From NCBI GenBank assembly GCA_947497495.1, contig CANMGT010000002.1, positions 372,001 to 436,000 on the forward strand: a DNA stretch of 64,000 bases. The letters run 5' to 3'. This document shows positions 56,536-63,471 of this stretch, piece by piece (the first letter of the stretch is position 1; each line of letters begins with the position of its first letter). Below the pieces are notes generated by a model, which was given only the letters and a program-made list of their open reading frames with translations, was not told the DNA's origin and did not search any database. A program made the position numbers and the translations under genes. This DNA is from an uncultured Lentibacter sp. (GTDB lineage: Bacteria > Pseudomonadota > Alphaproteobacteria > Rhodobacterales > Rhodobacteraceae).

Positions 56536-56997
56536 CTAAAGCGGCAACTCCGTTGTCGACTTGATCTCTTCCATCGACAGAAGCGCCGTAACATTGTGGA
56601 TCTTCACTTCCGAAATCAGCGCCTGATAGAAAACGTCATAAGCCCGCGCATTGGGCACCCGCACCTTGAGAATATAGTCAATGTCTCCCGCCAGACGGTG
56701 CGCCTCCATAACCTCGGGCCGCGCTTGCAAAGCCCGCAAGAAAACATCCTGCCAATCCGCCTCATGTTCACTGGTGCGGATCAGCACAAAGAAACAGGCC
56801 TCAAGCCCAAGGCTCTCGGCATCCAAAAGCACCGTGTTTTGTAGAATTACGCCCAGTTCGCGCATCTTGCGGATGCGGTTCCAGACAGGCGTCTTCGAGC
56901 TGCCAGCTTTTTTGGCGATTTCGTCCAGAGACTGCGCGCCATCGCGCTGCAGCTCCTTCAATATCTTGCGATCCAACTCATCAAGCTTGGCAGCCAT
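56536..56997 (-). CDS. Lrp/AsnC-family transcriptional regulator
   Basis: A 153-residue Lrp protein started at MAAKLDELDRKILKELQ (56997). The N-terminal helix-turn-helix (GAQSLDEIAKKAGSSKTPVWNRI) and the C-terminal RAM effector domain (HRLAGDIDYILKVRVPNARAYDVF) are both present. Typically senses an amino acid. It is divergent from the ferredoxin-NADP reductase gene with a 203-base gap, which may be its target region; no palindromic Lrp site is obvious. Confidence 0.93.
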   Translation of the reverse strand: MAAKLDELDRKILKELQRDGAQSLDEIAKKAGSSKTPVWNRIRKMRELGVILQNTVLLDAESLGLEACFFVLIRTSEHEADWQDVFLRALQARPEVMEAHRLAGDIDYILKVRVPNARAYDVFYQALISEVKIHNVTALLSMEEIKSTTELPL

Positions 56998-57125
56998 ATC
57001 CGTCTCTCCCTCGCGCCCGCCGATAAGGCGAACATTTGTTCGCAAATACGGCACTCACCCAGCCGTTAGCGGGAAATTCTCCCTCCGACAAGTAAAAATG
57101 CGCCCGTCAGCCATTCCCGCTTCAC

Positions 57126-57139
57126 CTGATCCAGATCAA
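57126..57139 (+). promoter_or_regulatory. FNR-like box upstream of fpr
   Basis: CTGAT-CCAG-ATCAA differs from TTGAT-N4-ATCAA at the first base. It lies 62 bases before the fpr GTG. A FnrL-type anaerobic link is plausible but not shown. Confidence 0.4.
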
Positions 57140-57200
57140 AGATTACTGTCAGATACTGGTTTACCCCTGAGCCAACAAACCTAACCTACAGGACAGCCCC

Positions 57201-58031
57201 GTGACCGACGCCAAACCGATCAAACTCCCGACACTCCCCGACGCCCAGACAGTCACCGAGGTGAAGCACTACACTGACCGGCTGTTCAGCTTTCGTTGCA
57301 CGCGTCCGGCGTCGCTGCGGTTTCGCTCCGGCGAGTTTGTGATGATCGGCCTGATGGGCGAGCCCGACGCCAAGACCGGCAAGCAAAAGCCGCTCCTGCG
57401 CGCCTATTCGATCGCCTCGCCAAGCTGGGACGAGGAGCTGGAGTTCTACTCGATCAAAGTGCCCGACGGCCCGCTCACGTCGCGCCTTCAGCACATCAAT
57501 GTCGGCGACGAAATCATCCTGCGGCCCAAGCCCGTCGGCACGCTGGTGCATGACGCTTTGCTGCCCGGTAAACGGATCTGGTTTTTCGCGACAGGCACCG
57601 GTTTTGCGCCCTTCGCAAGCCTGCTGCGCGAGCCGCAAACCTATGAAGACTATGAAGAAATCGTGATCACTCACACCTGCCGCACGGCGGGCGAGCTGAC
57701 CTACGGGGCGGGCCTGATCGAGGCGCTCAAAACCGACGAGCTGCTCAATGAAGTCATCGGCGAGGGCTTCTGGAAGAAGATCAAATACTACCCGACGACG
57801 ACCCGCGAAGAGAGCCCCAAGATGGGCCGGATCACCGACCTGATGCGCTCCGGCGAGGCCTTCAAAGACCTCGGCGTCGAGCCGCTCTGCCCGCAAAACG
57901 ACCGCGCGATGATCTGCGGCAACCTCGCCTTCAACCTCGAACTCAAAGACATGCTCGAAGACTTCGGCCTCGTCGAAGGCGCCAACTCCGATCCGCAAAC
58001 CTACGTCGTCGAAAAAGCCTTTCTGGACTAA
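57201..58031 (+). CDS. fpr: Ferredoxin/flavodoxin-NADP reductase
   Basis: A 276-residue FAD protein starting with GTG. FAD-binding RAYSIASPS near residue 68, the GDEIILRPKPVGTL loop near 107 and the NADP-binding ATGTGFAPFASLLRE near 130 are clear, as is MICGNLAFNLELKDML near 235. The C-terminus AFLD resembles the Rhodobacter capsulatus Fpr tail. It shuttles electrons between NADPH and ferredoxin or flavodoxin. Lrp gene divergent. Confidence 0.93.
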   Translation: MTDAKPIKLPTLPDAQTVTEVKHYTDRLFSFRCTRPASLRFRSGEFVMIGLMGEPDAKTGKQKPLLRAYSIASPSWDEELEFYSIKVPDGPLTSRLQHINVGDEIILRPKPVGTLVHDALLPGKRIWFFATGTGFAPFASLLREPQTYEDYEEIVITHTCRTAGELTYGAGLIEALKTDELLNEVIGEGFWKKIKYYPTTTREESPKMGRITDLMRSGEAFKDLGVEPLCPQNDRAMICGNLAFNLELKDMLEDFGLVEGANSDPQTYVVEKAFLD

Positions 58032-58068
58032 GGCCCGCCGGAACCGCCCCCAAACCTCATCGCACAAA

Positions 58069-58096
58069 AAAGCCCCGCTCTTTCGAGCGGGGCTTT
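58069..58096. terminator. Bidirectional terminator between fpr and the repeat protein
   Basis: AAAGCCCCGCTC and GAGCGGGGCTTT form a 12-bp perfect stem with a TTTC loop between convergent genes. Confidence 0.9.
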
Positions 58097-58117
58097 CTGT
58101 TTCAGAAATCGGCGGGC

Positions 58118-58801
58118 TTACATGCCCATCGCTTCTTTGATTTTCGTCAAGATCGCTTGCAGCGCTTCAGGGTTGTCTTGAGCTTTCTCAAGGCCAGCCT
58201 TTAGAAGGCCTTTCTGCATTGCACCGATCTTGTCTGAACCGTCGATCATTTCGCTAACCTTATCAAGGTTGAAACCGTCAGTTGTCAGCAAGTCAGCCAT
58301 TGAGCCCGCGCTCTCAGTCGCGGCACCGGCAGCTTCTTCTGTCGCAGTTTCTGTAACCGCGTCTGTCGCTGCTTCCGTTGTTGCTTCAACAGCTTCTGTC
58401 GTCGCTTCAACTGCGTCTGTTGCTGTGTCCGTTGCTGCTGTCGCCGCATCGCTGGCCGCTTCTGTCGTCGCTTCAACTGCGTCTGTTGCTGTGTCCGCAA
58501 CCGCTGTCGCCGCATCGCTGGCCGCTTCTGTCGTCGCTTCAACTGCGTCTGTTGCTGTGTCCGCAACCGCTGTCGCCGCATCGCTGGCCGCGTCTGTTGC
58601 CGCGTCAACAGCTTCAGTTACCGCGCCGGCAACACTTTCAGCTGCGCCTTCGGCCGCTTCTGTGGCCGCCTCAACAGGCGCTGCTTCGGTCACAGCTTCT
58701 GTGGTTGACTTGACTGCTTCCGTCACGCTCTGGCCCGAGTAGACAAAATAGCCCACTCCCAGAACAATCGCGGCAAGTACGATCCAAAGTAAATTCTTCA
58801 T
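58118..58801 (-). CDS. Membrane-anchored Ala/Thr/Glu repeat protein
   Basis: A 227-residue protein. An N-terminal transmembrane helix (MKNLLWIVLAAIVLGVGYFVYSG) is followed by about 130 residues of low-complexity repeat built from a 22-residue unit, ATAVADTATDAVEATTEAAS-DA, predicted as long amphipathic helix. The last 60 residues (LLTTDGFNLDKVSEMIDGSDK to IKEAMGM) look like a small folded helical domain. The repeat is also a 66-bp DNA tandem repeat. Function unknown; a periplasmic helical spacer is possible. It shares a bidirectional terminator with fpr. Confidence 0.75.
   Translation of the reverse strand: MKNLLWIVLAAIVLGVGYFVYSGQSVTEAVKSTTEAVTEAAPVEAATEAAEGAAESVAGAVTEAVDAATDAASDAATAVADTATDAVEATTEAASDAATAVADTATDAVEATTEAASDAATAATDTATDAVEATTEAVEATTEAATDAVTETATEEAAGAATESAGSMADLLTTDGFNLDKVSEMIDGSDKIGAMQKGLLKAGLEKAQDNPEALQAILTKIKEAMGM
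58437..58600 (-). repeat. 66-bp tandem repeat inside the Ala-rich membrane gene
   Basis: Two identical 66-bp units, 58437-58502 and 58503-58568, are followed by a partial third copy to about 58600, and a partial unit precedes them from 58393. The unit equals 22 codons, so copy-number change keeps frame. Confidence 0.9.
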
Positions 58802-59014
58802 AACTCATTCCCCTTAGGTTTTACCCGCACAAGCTGTGCGTTTTGCTCTTTGCTGTTGCCACATGCCTCAGGGCTACAAAAGACACAAGGGGGAAAGCCG
58901 CAGCGATAAGCTCATTTCAGCCGATGCAGGTTCCAATTATCGGGGTTGAAACCCCAGCCCCCCAAGTCTACCTTGTCACGCAACATAGTGGTTCATCACA
59001 TAAGGAAGAAAACC

Positions 59015-59569
59015 ATAGCCCGCAGACCTCACAACGCGCCTCCGCAGCGCGACACCGGCCCCCGCGTAAACGAGCGCATCACCAGCAATGAAATCCGCCT
59101 GATCGGCGCCGAAGGCGAAAACGTCGGCGTTGTCAGCCCAGCCGAGGCCATGCGTATGGCCGATGAAGCCGAGCTTGATCTGGTTGAAATCTCGCCAAAC
59201 GCCAGCCCGCCCGTGTGCAAGATCATGGATTTCGGCAAGTTCAAATACGAACAGCAAAAACGCGAAGCCGAGGCCCGCAAAAAGCAAAAGATCATCGAGC
59301 TGAAAGAAGTCAAGTTCCGCCCGAACACGGACATCAACGACTATAACGTCAAGATGCGCAACGTGACAAAGTTCCTCGAGAACGGTGACAAAGTCAAAAT
59401 CACCCTGCGCTTCCGCGGCCGTGAGATGGCGCACCAAAACCTGGGCCGTGAGTTGCTGGAACGGGTCGCCAAAGACGTGACAGAAGCTGAACTCGGCAAA
59501 GTCGAGAACATGCCAAAGATGGAAGGTCGCCAGATGATCATGATCATCGGGCCGACCGCGAGCAAATAA
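59015..59569 (+). CDS. infC: Translation initiation factor IF-3, AUA start
   Basis: A 184-residue IF-3. Core motifs: [43 protein letters not shown], and [12 protein letters not shown] near residue 140. No ATG or GTG stands at the right place. An ATA at 59015 sits 8 bases after AAGGA and begins the conserved [12 protein letters not shown] sequence; an ATG at 58946 would add 23 atypical residues. IF-3 genes are known for AUU-type starts that IF-3 itself disfavours, giving autoregulation. A clear terminator follows. Confidence 0.92.
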   Translation: MARRPHNAPPQRDTGPRVNERITSNEIRLIGAEGENVGVVSPAEAMRMADEAELDLVEISPNASPPVCKIMDFGKFKYEQQKREAEARKKQKIIELKEVKFRPNTDINDYNVKMRNVTKFLENGDKVKITLRFRGREMAHQNLGRELLERVAKDVTEAELGKVENMPKMEGRQMIMIIGPTASK

Positions 59570-59606
59570 GCAGGCCTCACAAATTGGCCTCGCTCTCCAG
59601 AGTTCG

Positions 59607-59636
59607 AAACGCCCTGCCACTGCGCGGGGCGTTTTT
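59607..59636 (+). terminator. Rho-independent terminator after infC
   Basis: AAACGCCCTGC and GCGGGGCGTTT pair over 11 bp (one G-U) with a 6-base loop, followed by TT. It lies 38 bases beyond the infC stop. Confidence 0.8.
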
Positions 59637-59666
59637 CGTTAACGAAGCCCAGAAAGGCACCCTGTT

Positions 59667-60260
59667 ATGTGGGAAGAACGCTTTCAAACCTCCGAGTATG
59701 TTTTCGGAACCGAGCCGGTCGCCTTCCTCAAGGCCCATGCGCACCACCTGAAAGCAGGCCAGACAGCCCTCAGTGTCGCCGAAGGCGAAGGCCGCAATGC
59801 TGTCTACATGGCGCAACTCGGCCTTGAGGTCACCACGCTTGAGTTTGCCCCCTCCGCGATTGCCAAGGCTCAGGCGCTGGCCAAGGCTCGCAATGTCACG
59901 CTCGACACCCGCGAGGTTGACGTGCTCGCCTATGACTTCCCTGAAACCTACGAGGTCGTCACGGGCTTGTTCATCCAGTTCATGGGGCCAGAACCGCGCC
60001 GCGCGCTCTTCAAGAACATGGCCAAAGCCCTCAAGCCAGGTGGGCTGATGATGCTGCACGGCTTCACGCCCCAGCAGCTTGAGTTCAGCTCCGGTGGCCC
60101 GCCCTTCGCAGAGAACATGTATACAGACGTGGGGCTGCGCGGCCTCTTCCCGGGCTGGGAAGTGCTGGAATGCCGCGAATACATTGGCGAGCTCGCCGCA
60201 GGCGAAGGCCACTCAGGCCAAGCCGCCCTGATCGACTTTATCGCCAGAAAGCCCGCCTAG
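59667..60260 (+). CDS. Class I SAM-dependent methyltransferase (TehB-like)
   Basis: A 197-residue protein opening MWEERFQTSEYVFGTEP, the usual start of this group. SAM motif I is AGQTALSVAEGEGRNAVYMAQLG near residue 35, with motif II FAPSAIAKAQALA and motif IV YEVVTGLFIQFMGPEPRRALFKNM. Related proteins act on small molecules such as oxyanions or thiols; substrate unknown. Independent unit after the infC terminator. Confidence 0.88.
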   Translation: MWEERFQTSEYVFGTEPVAFLKAHAHHLKAGQTALSVAEGEGRNAVYMAQLGLEVTTLEFAPSAIAKAQALAKARNVTLDTREVDVLAYDFPETYEVVTGLFIQFMGPEPRRALFKNMAKALKPGGLMMLHGFTPQQLEFSSGGPPFAENMYTDVGLRGLFPGWEVLECREYIGELAAGEGHSGQAALIDFIARKPA

Positions 60261-60307
60261 GCTTTTTCTTGATCCAAATACTCAAATCCTGCGCTCACAA
60301 CGCAAAA

Positions 60308-60332
60308 CGGCCCCCGCATCACGCGAGGGCCG
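60308..60332 (-). terminator. Terminator of the YeeE/YedE pair
   Basis: CGGCCC-c-CGC and GCG-a-GGGCCG pair around ATCAC (9 bp, one mismatch), with TTTTG on the minus strand. It lies 20 bases past the stop at 60353. Confidence 0.75.
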
Positions 60333-60352
60333 CTTGCAACTTTGTCCGTGGG

Positions 60353-60937
60353 TTACTCGGCCGCAACTGCCACGCCGCCACCGCCAATCCGCTCAGGCAG
60401 GATAAACGCAATCGCGATGAACGCCGCGCCAAGGATGATCCCAAGAAGATCGCCCGACATGGCCATCAAGCCGTCAAACTTCGAGCCAGGCACAGTGCCA
60501 AGGGTGACTTTGCCGCCTGCGATATTATCCAAAAGCCCGCTGGCCTTCCACGCAGGGTAAGTCACCATATAAGCCGCAGCGCCCAAAAGGCCGCCCGCAA
60601 TGAAGACCCAGGCGTCTTTACGCCCTGAAGCCGCCGCGCAAACACCTGTGCCGGGGCAATAGCCCGCAGCCGCCCAGCCCGCGCCAAGCATCAAGCCGCC
60701 AATGAAGACGCCCGCATAGGCCGCTTTCACGCTCATGTGGCCCACGTCAACAAGGCCCGCCATCTGGCCTGCGAACATAAGAACCGAGCCAGTTCCGATC
60801 GCCAGCAAGATGGTTTTCATCAAGTGCAGGTTGGTCAGAGCCAGCATTTTGCCGATCCAGTTCGGGCTTGTCGCGCCGATCCGGTCAAGCACAGCGCCAA
60901 ACGCAGCGCCAATCACGATTGCAAGAACAAGCGACAT
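60353..60937 (-). CDS. YeeE/YedE family, second half (DUF6691 type)
   Basis: A 194-residue membrane protein started at the ATG at 60937 (MSLVLAIVIG). About five helices; the conserved pore cysteine motif AAGYCPGTGVCAA lies near residue 95. It corresponds to one half of the thiosulfate transporter TsuA (YeeE) fold. With the gene just upstream it makes a two-subunit channel, as in the BigR-linked PmpA/PmpB pair. Proposed substrate is thiosulfate or a related sulfur species. One base separates it from its partner. Confidence 0.88.
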   Translation of the reverse strand: MSLVLAIVIGAAFGAVLDRIGATSPNWIGKMLALTNLHLMKTILLAIGTGSVLMFAGQMAGLVDVGHMSVKAAYAGVFIGGLMLGAGWAAAGYCPGTGVCAAASGRKDAWVFIAGGLLGAAAYMVTYPAWKASGLLDNIAGGKVTLGTVPGSKFDGLMAMSGDLLGIILGAAFIAIAFILPERIGGGGVAVAAE

Positions 60938-60938
60938 A

Positions 60939-61490
60939 TCAGTTCTCCTTTCTGTACATAAGTATGGCCACAGGCACGGCAGCCGCGAAGGCCCCTGCCG
61001 CAAAAATGTAGCCTGACAATGCAGTCTGCATCATGCCGCTCATCATGTGGCCCGAGGTGCACCCCCCCGCGAGGCGCGCGCCATAAAGCACGATAAAGCC
61101 GCTCGCAAAGACAACCGCGTAGCGCTTCATTGGCGTGTCGCCAAAGCTGTTGCGCCAGATCTGCGGCATGCTGCGCTCCTGAGCGCTCAAGCCACCTTTG
61201 GCCATGTTTGACAAAAACGCGCCAGCCATCATCGCCAGCACGAATACGAAAGAATAGTTCAGTGGGTTTGCCACTGATTTCGCGTATTTGCCGCCTGATT
61301 TCGCAAGGTATGCGTTGGTCGAGGTATAGCCCTCGTCCGTTTTTGTGACGAGTTCGCTGTTCACAGCGTCGCCGATGATGCCGTCCAAAATGACAAACTG
61401 CGTGCTGACGCCAATAGGCTTCACAAGCAGGACTGCCAAGAAAAACACGACTCCGAGCAGCAAGCCGCCCAGCTTCCAATCCAAGGTCAT
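60939..61490 (-). CDS. YeeE/YedE family, first half
   Basis: A 183-residue membrane protein started at the ATG at 61490 (MTLDWKLGGLLLG), with GGAGG 8 bases upstream; a longer frame is spurious. The conserved motif RLAGGCTSGHMMSG with its key cysteine lies near residue 135. It is the N-terminal half partner of the next gene. An ATTC-N8-GAAT box and an FNR-like box lie upstream, so the pair may be sulfide- and oxygen-controlled. Confidence 0.88.
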   Translation of the reverse strand: MTLDWKLGGLLLGVVFFLAVLLVKPIGVSTQFVILDGIIGDAVNSELVTKTDEGYTSTNAYLAKSGGKYAKSVANPLNYSFVFVLAMMAGAFLSNMAKGGLSAQERSMPQIWRNSFGDTPMKRYAVVFASGFIVLYGARLAGGCTSGHMMSGMMQTALSGYIFAAGAFAAAVPVAILMYRKEN

Positions 61491-61508
61491 TGGTCTTTCC
61501 TCCATTAC

Positions 61509-61524
61509 ATTCCGATAGCTGAAT
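61509..61524 (-). promoter_or_regulatory. ATTC-N8-GAAT operator upstream of the YeeE/YedE pair
   Basis: ATTC-CGATAGCT-GAAT lies 19-34 bases before the ATG at 61490. It repeats the form of the box before the rhodanese gene (15962). On the minus strand its GAAT arm overlaps a possible -10 (TATTCA), so a repressor there would block transcription. Confidence 0.6.
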
Positions 61525-61547
61525 ATCAAGACACGGCCAGCCCGACT

Positions 61548-61561
61548 TTGACTCAGATCAA
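61548..61561 (-). promoter_or_regulatory. FNR-like box upstream of the YeeE/YedE pair
   Basis: On the minus strand TTGAT-CTGA-GTCAA matches TTGAT-N4-ATCAA at 9 of 10 positions. It is centred about 31 bases upstream of the ATTC-N8-GAAT operator, compatible with an activator-type position for a start near 61513. Confidence 0.6.
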
Positions 61562-61634
61562 ACCGCCCCTTCCGATGCCAAAACCCCACGATTGTTTCCA
61601 ATTTCGAATAAATGCGCGCAATTAAGCTGTAAAC

Positions 61635-61663
61635 TTGACGCTGAATCGCGCAACTGGCATAAT
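61635..61663 (+). promoter_or_regulatory. Sigma70 promoter of the glycosyltransferase-sulfotransferase unit
   Basis: TTGACG at 61635-61640, 17 bases, then CATAAT at 61658-61663, leaving a leader of about 95 bases before the ATG at 61765. Confidence 0.55.
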
Positions 61664-61764
61664 TTGCGGAAACAATAACGTGCTAAAAAGCCCAAGAAGG
61701 CTGGCACATAAGGCGGCGGGCAGCAGATGCAAACGAACACCAGCACAAAAGCGGGGCGCGTATA

Positions 61765-62796
61765 ATGCGTATCACGGCACTCACTTGCGTGAAAAACGAG
61801 GGGCCGTTCCTTTTGGAATGGATCGCTTACAACCGCGTCATCGGCGTGACAGACTTTCTATTCTACCACAACGACTGCACCGATGGCACAGATCGCCTGC
61901 TCGCCAAGCTTGAAGAGCACGGTATCGTCAACTCCCTGCCCAACCCCGCCGAGGGCCGCAACTACCAGATGGAAGCGCTGAAAAAGTCACGCCGCCAGCC
62001 CGTCGTCAAAGAGGCCGACTGGGTCTGGGTGGCTGATGTTGACGAGTTTCTCAACATTCATGTCGGCGACAACACGATCCCCGACCTGATCAAAGCCTGC
62101 CGCAACCCGCAGTGCATTTCGATCACTTTCCAGTTTATGGCCAACGACGGCATCGAGGCTTATGAAGACAAGCCGGTGATCGAGCAGTTCTTGCGCTCTC
62201 ATAACCCCGACATCTGGACAGGTGAAATGGCGATCGAGGTAAAGTCTTTGGTGCGCCAAGACTTCCCGCTCAACTATTTCGGCGCGCACCGCCCGTTTCA
62301 CGAAGAGAACGTGCCGCGCCGCAAGCAGCCCCCGTGGAAAGACGGCTCGGGGCGTGATGTTCCGATCCAGTTTATCAAACGCGTCAACAAGCGTCGCATT
62401 CGCAAGTTCCCCAGCAAGGGTGCGCGCGACTACGCCACACTCAACCACTACGCCCTTCGCTCGCTTGACAGCTATCTCGTCAAGAATGACCGTGGCGATG
62501 TGAACCGCGAATTCCGCGAGTTTGACGACACCTACTGGCGCGAGCGCAACGACAACGCCTACTTTGACGACAGCATCCTGCGCTATTCAAAGCCGCTCGC
62601 CAAAGAAATCGCCGCGCTTAAAAAGCTCAAGGGTATCAATGCGTTACACGAAGAGTGCGTCGCCCTACACAAGGCCAAACTTGAAGAGTTGATGACGCAA
62701 AAGACATATCAAGACATGCGCAAGCAACTGCAAACAGCTTCACACTACCCGCCCCTTGAGGCGGCGATCCGCGAGTTCATAGGCCTGCCCGCATGA
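61765..62796 (+). CDS. Glycosyltransferase family 2-like protein (Glyco_tranf_2_4 type)
   Basis: A 343-residue GT-A-like protein. It begins MRITALTCVKNEGPFLLEWIAYN, then FLFYHNDCTDGTDRLL near residue 32 and the metal-binding DxD in WVADVDEFLN near 92. The domain is often found in roseobacter surface-glycan or exopolysaccharide loci. Its stop overlaps the sulfotransferase start by 4 bases (ATGA), indicating a common product. Confidence 0.85.
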   Translation: MRITALTCVKNEGPFLLEWIAYNRVIGVTDFLFYHNDCTDGTDRLLAKLEEHGIVNSLPNPAEGRNYQMEALKKSRRQPVVKEADWVWVADVDEFLNIHVGDNTIPDLIKACRNPQCISITFQFMANDGIEAYEDKPVIEQFLRSHNPDIWTGEMAIEVKSLVRQDFPLNYFGAHRPFHEENVPRRKQPPWKDGSGRDVPIQFIKRVNKRRIRKFPSKGARDYATLNHYALRSLDSYLVKNDRGDVNREFREFDDTYWRERNDNAYFDDSILRYSKPLAKEIAALKKLKGINALHEECVALHKAKLEELMTQKTYQDMRKQLQTASHYPPLEAAIREFIGLPA

Positions 62797-63470
62797 GGGA
62801 CTTCAAGATCATAAACCTCGGCCTGCCCAAAACAGGCACCACGACGCTCAGCCGTGCGCTGCGCCGCGCCAGCATCCGCACCGTGGACTGGAAAGTGCGC
62901 CGCAACCAGACAGATGACGAGGCGCTGCAAGGCAAGCATCTCGGCACGTTGATGTATCGCGACTATTTTGACAGCGGTGACCCGCTCAAACGCCTGCACA
63001 TGTTCCGCGCCTTTAACGAGCTCAGCCACGCGGGCCTCAAACACTCGCTCTGGCCACAAACCGACTGGGCTTTTCTGGAAGCCATCCTGAAGCACCATCC
63101 GGATACCAAGTTTTTGCTCAACTACCGTGATCCCGCCAAAACTGCGAACTCGATCATGCGTTGGACAAACCTTGGCACAATGCGCCTGCCGCTCGCCAAT
63201 GTGCCCGGCCTGCCAAAAGGTTACGGCGAAGAAGCCCATATTGCCCGCTGGGTGGCTGGCCACTACGCCTTCGTGCGCCGCGTTTTTGCTGGCGCCGACA
63301 ACTTCCTCGAATTCGACATAACCGATGCTGAAGCGCCCAAGAAGATAGGCGCCTTCATCGGAACCGAGCTGCCGTGGTGGGGCCGCGCCAATGCGAACGC
63401 CCAAGGCAAGGCAAGCCCCGCCAAAACCGCAGCCCAACCCGACATTCAACCAGAATTGACAGATAGCTAA
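62793..63470 (+). CDS. Sulfotransferase family protein
   Basis: A 225-residue protein. The PAPS 5'-phosphosulfate loop reads LGLPKTGTTTLSRALRR near residue 10, and the likely 3'-phosphate-binding region FLLNYRDPAKTANSIMRW is near 108. It transfers sulfate from PAPS to a carbohydrate or similar acceptor. It is coupled to the upstream glycosyltransferase and is one base from the next gene, so the unit probably makes a sulfated glycan. Confidence 0.85.
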   Translation: MRDFKIINLGLPKTGTTTLSRALRRASIRTVDWKVRRNQTDDEALQGKHLGTLMYRDYFDSGDPLKRLHMFRAFNELSHAGLKHSLWPQTDWAFLEAILKHHPDTKFLLNYRDPAKTANSIMRWTNLGTMRLPLANVPGLPKGYGEEAHIARWVAGHYAFVRRVFAGADNFLEFDITDAEAPKKIGAFIGTELPWWGRANANAQGKASPAKTAAQPDIQPELTDS

Positions 63471-63471
63471 C

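Noticed and set aside
58230..58742. 170-codon Val/Ala/Ser-rich frame antisense to the repeat protein
   Set aside because: The 66-bp repeat is a multiple of three and so opens frames on both strands. The minus-strand reading has a membrane helix and a terminator; this one does not.
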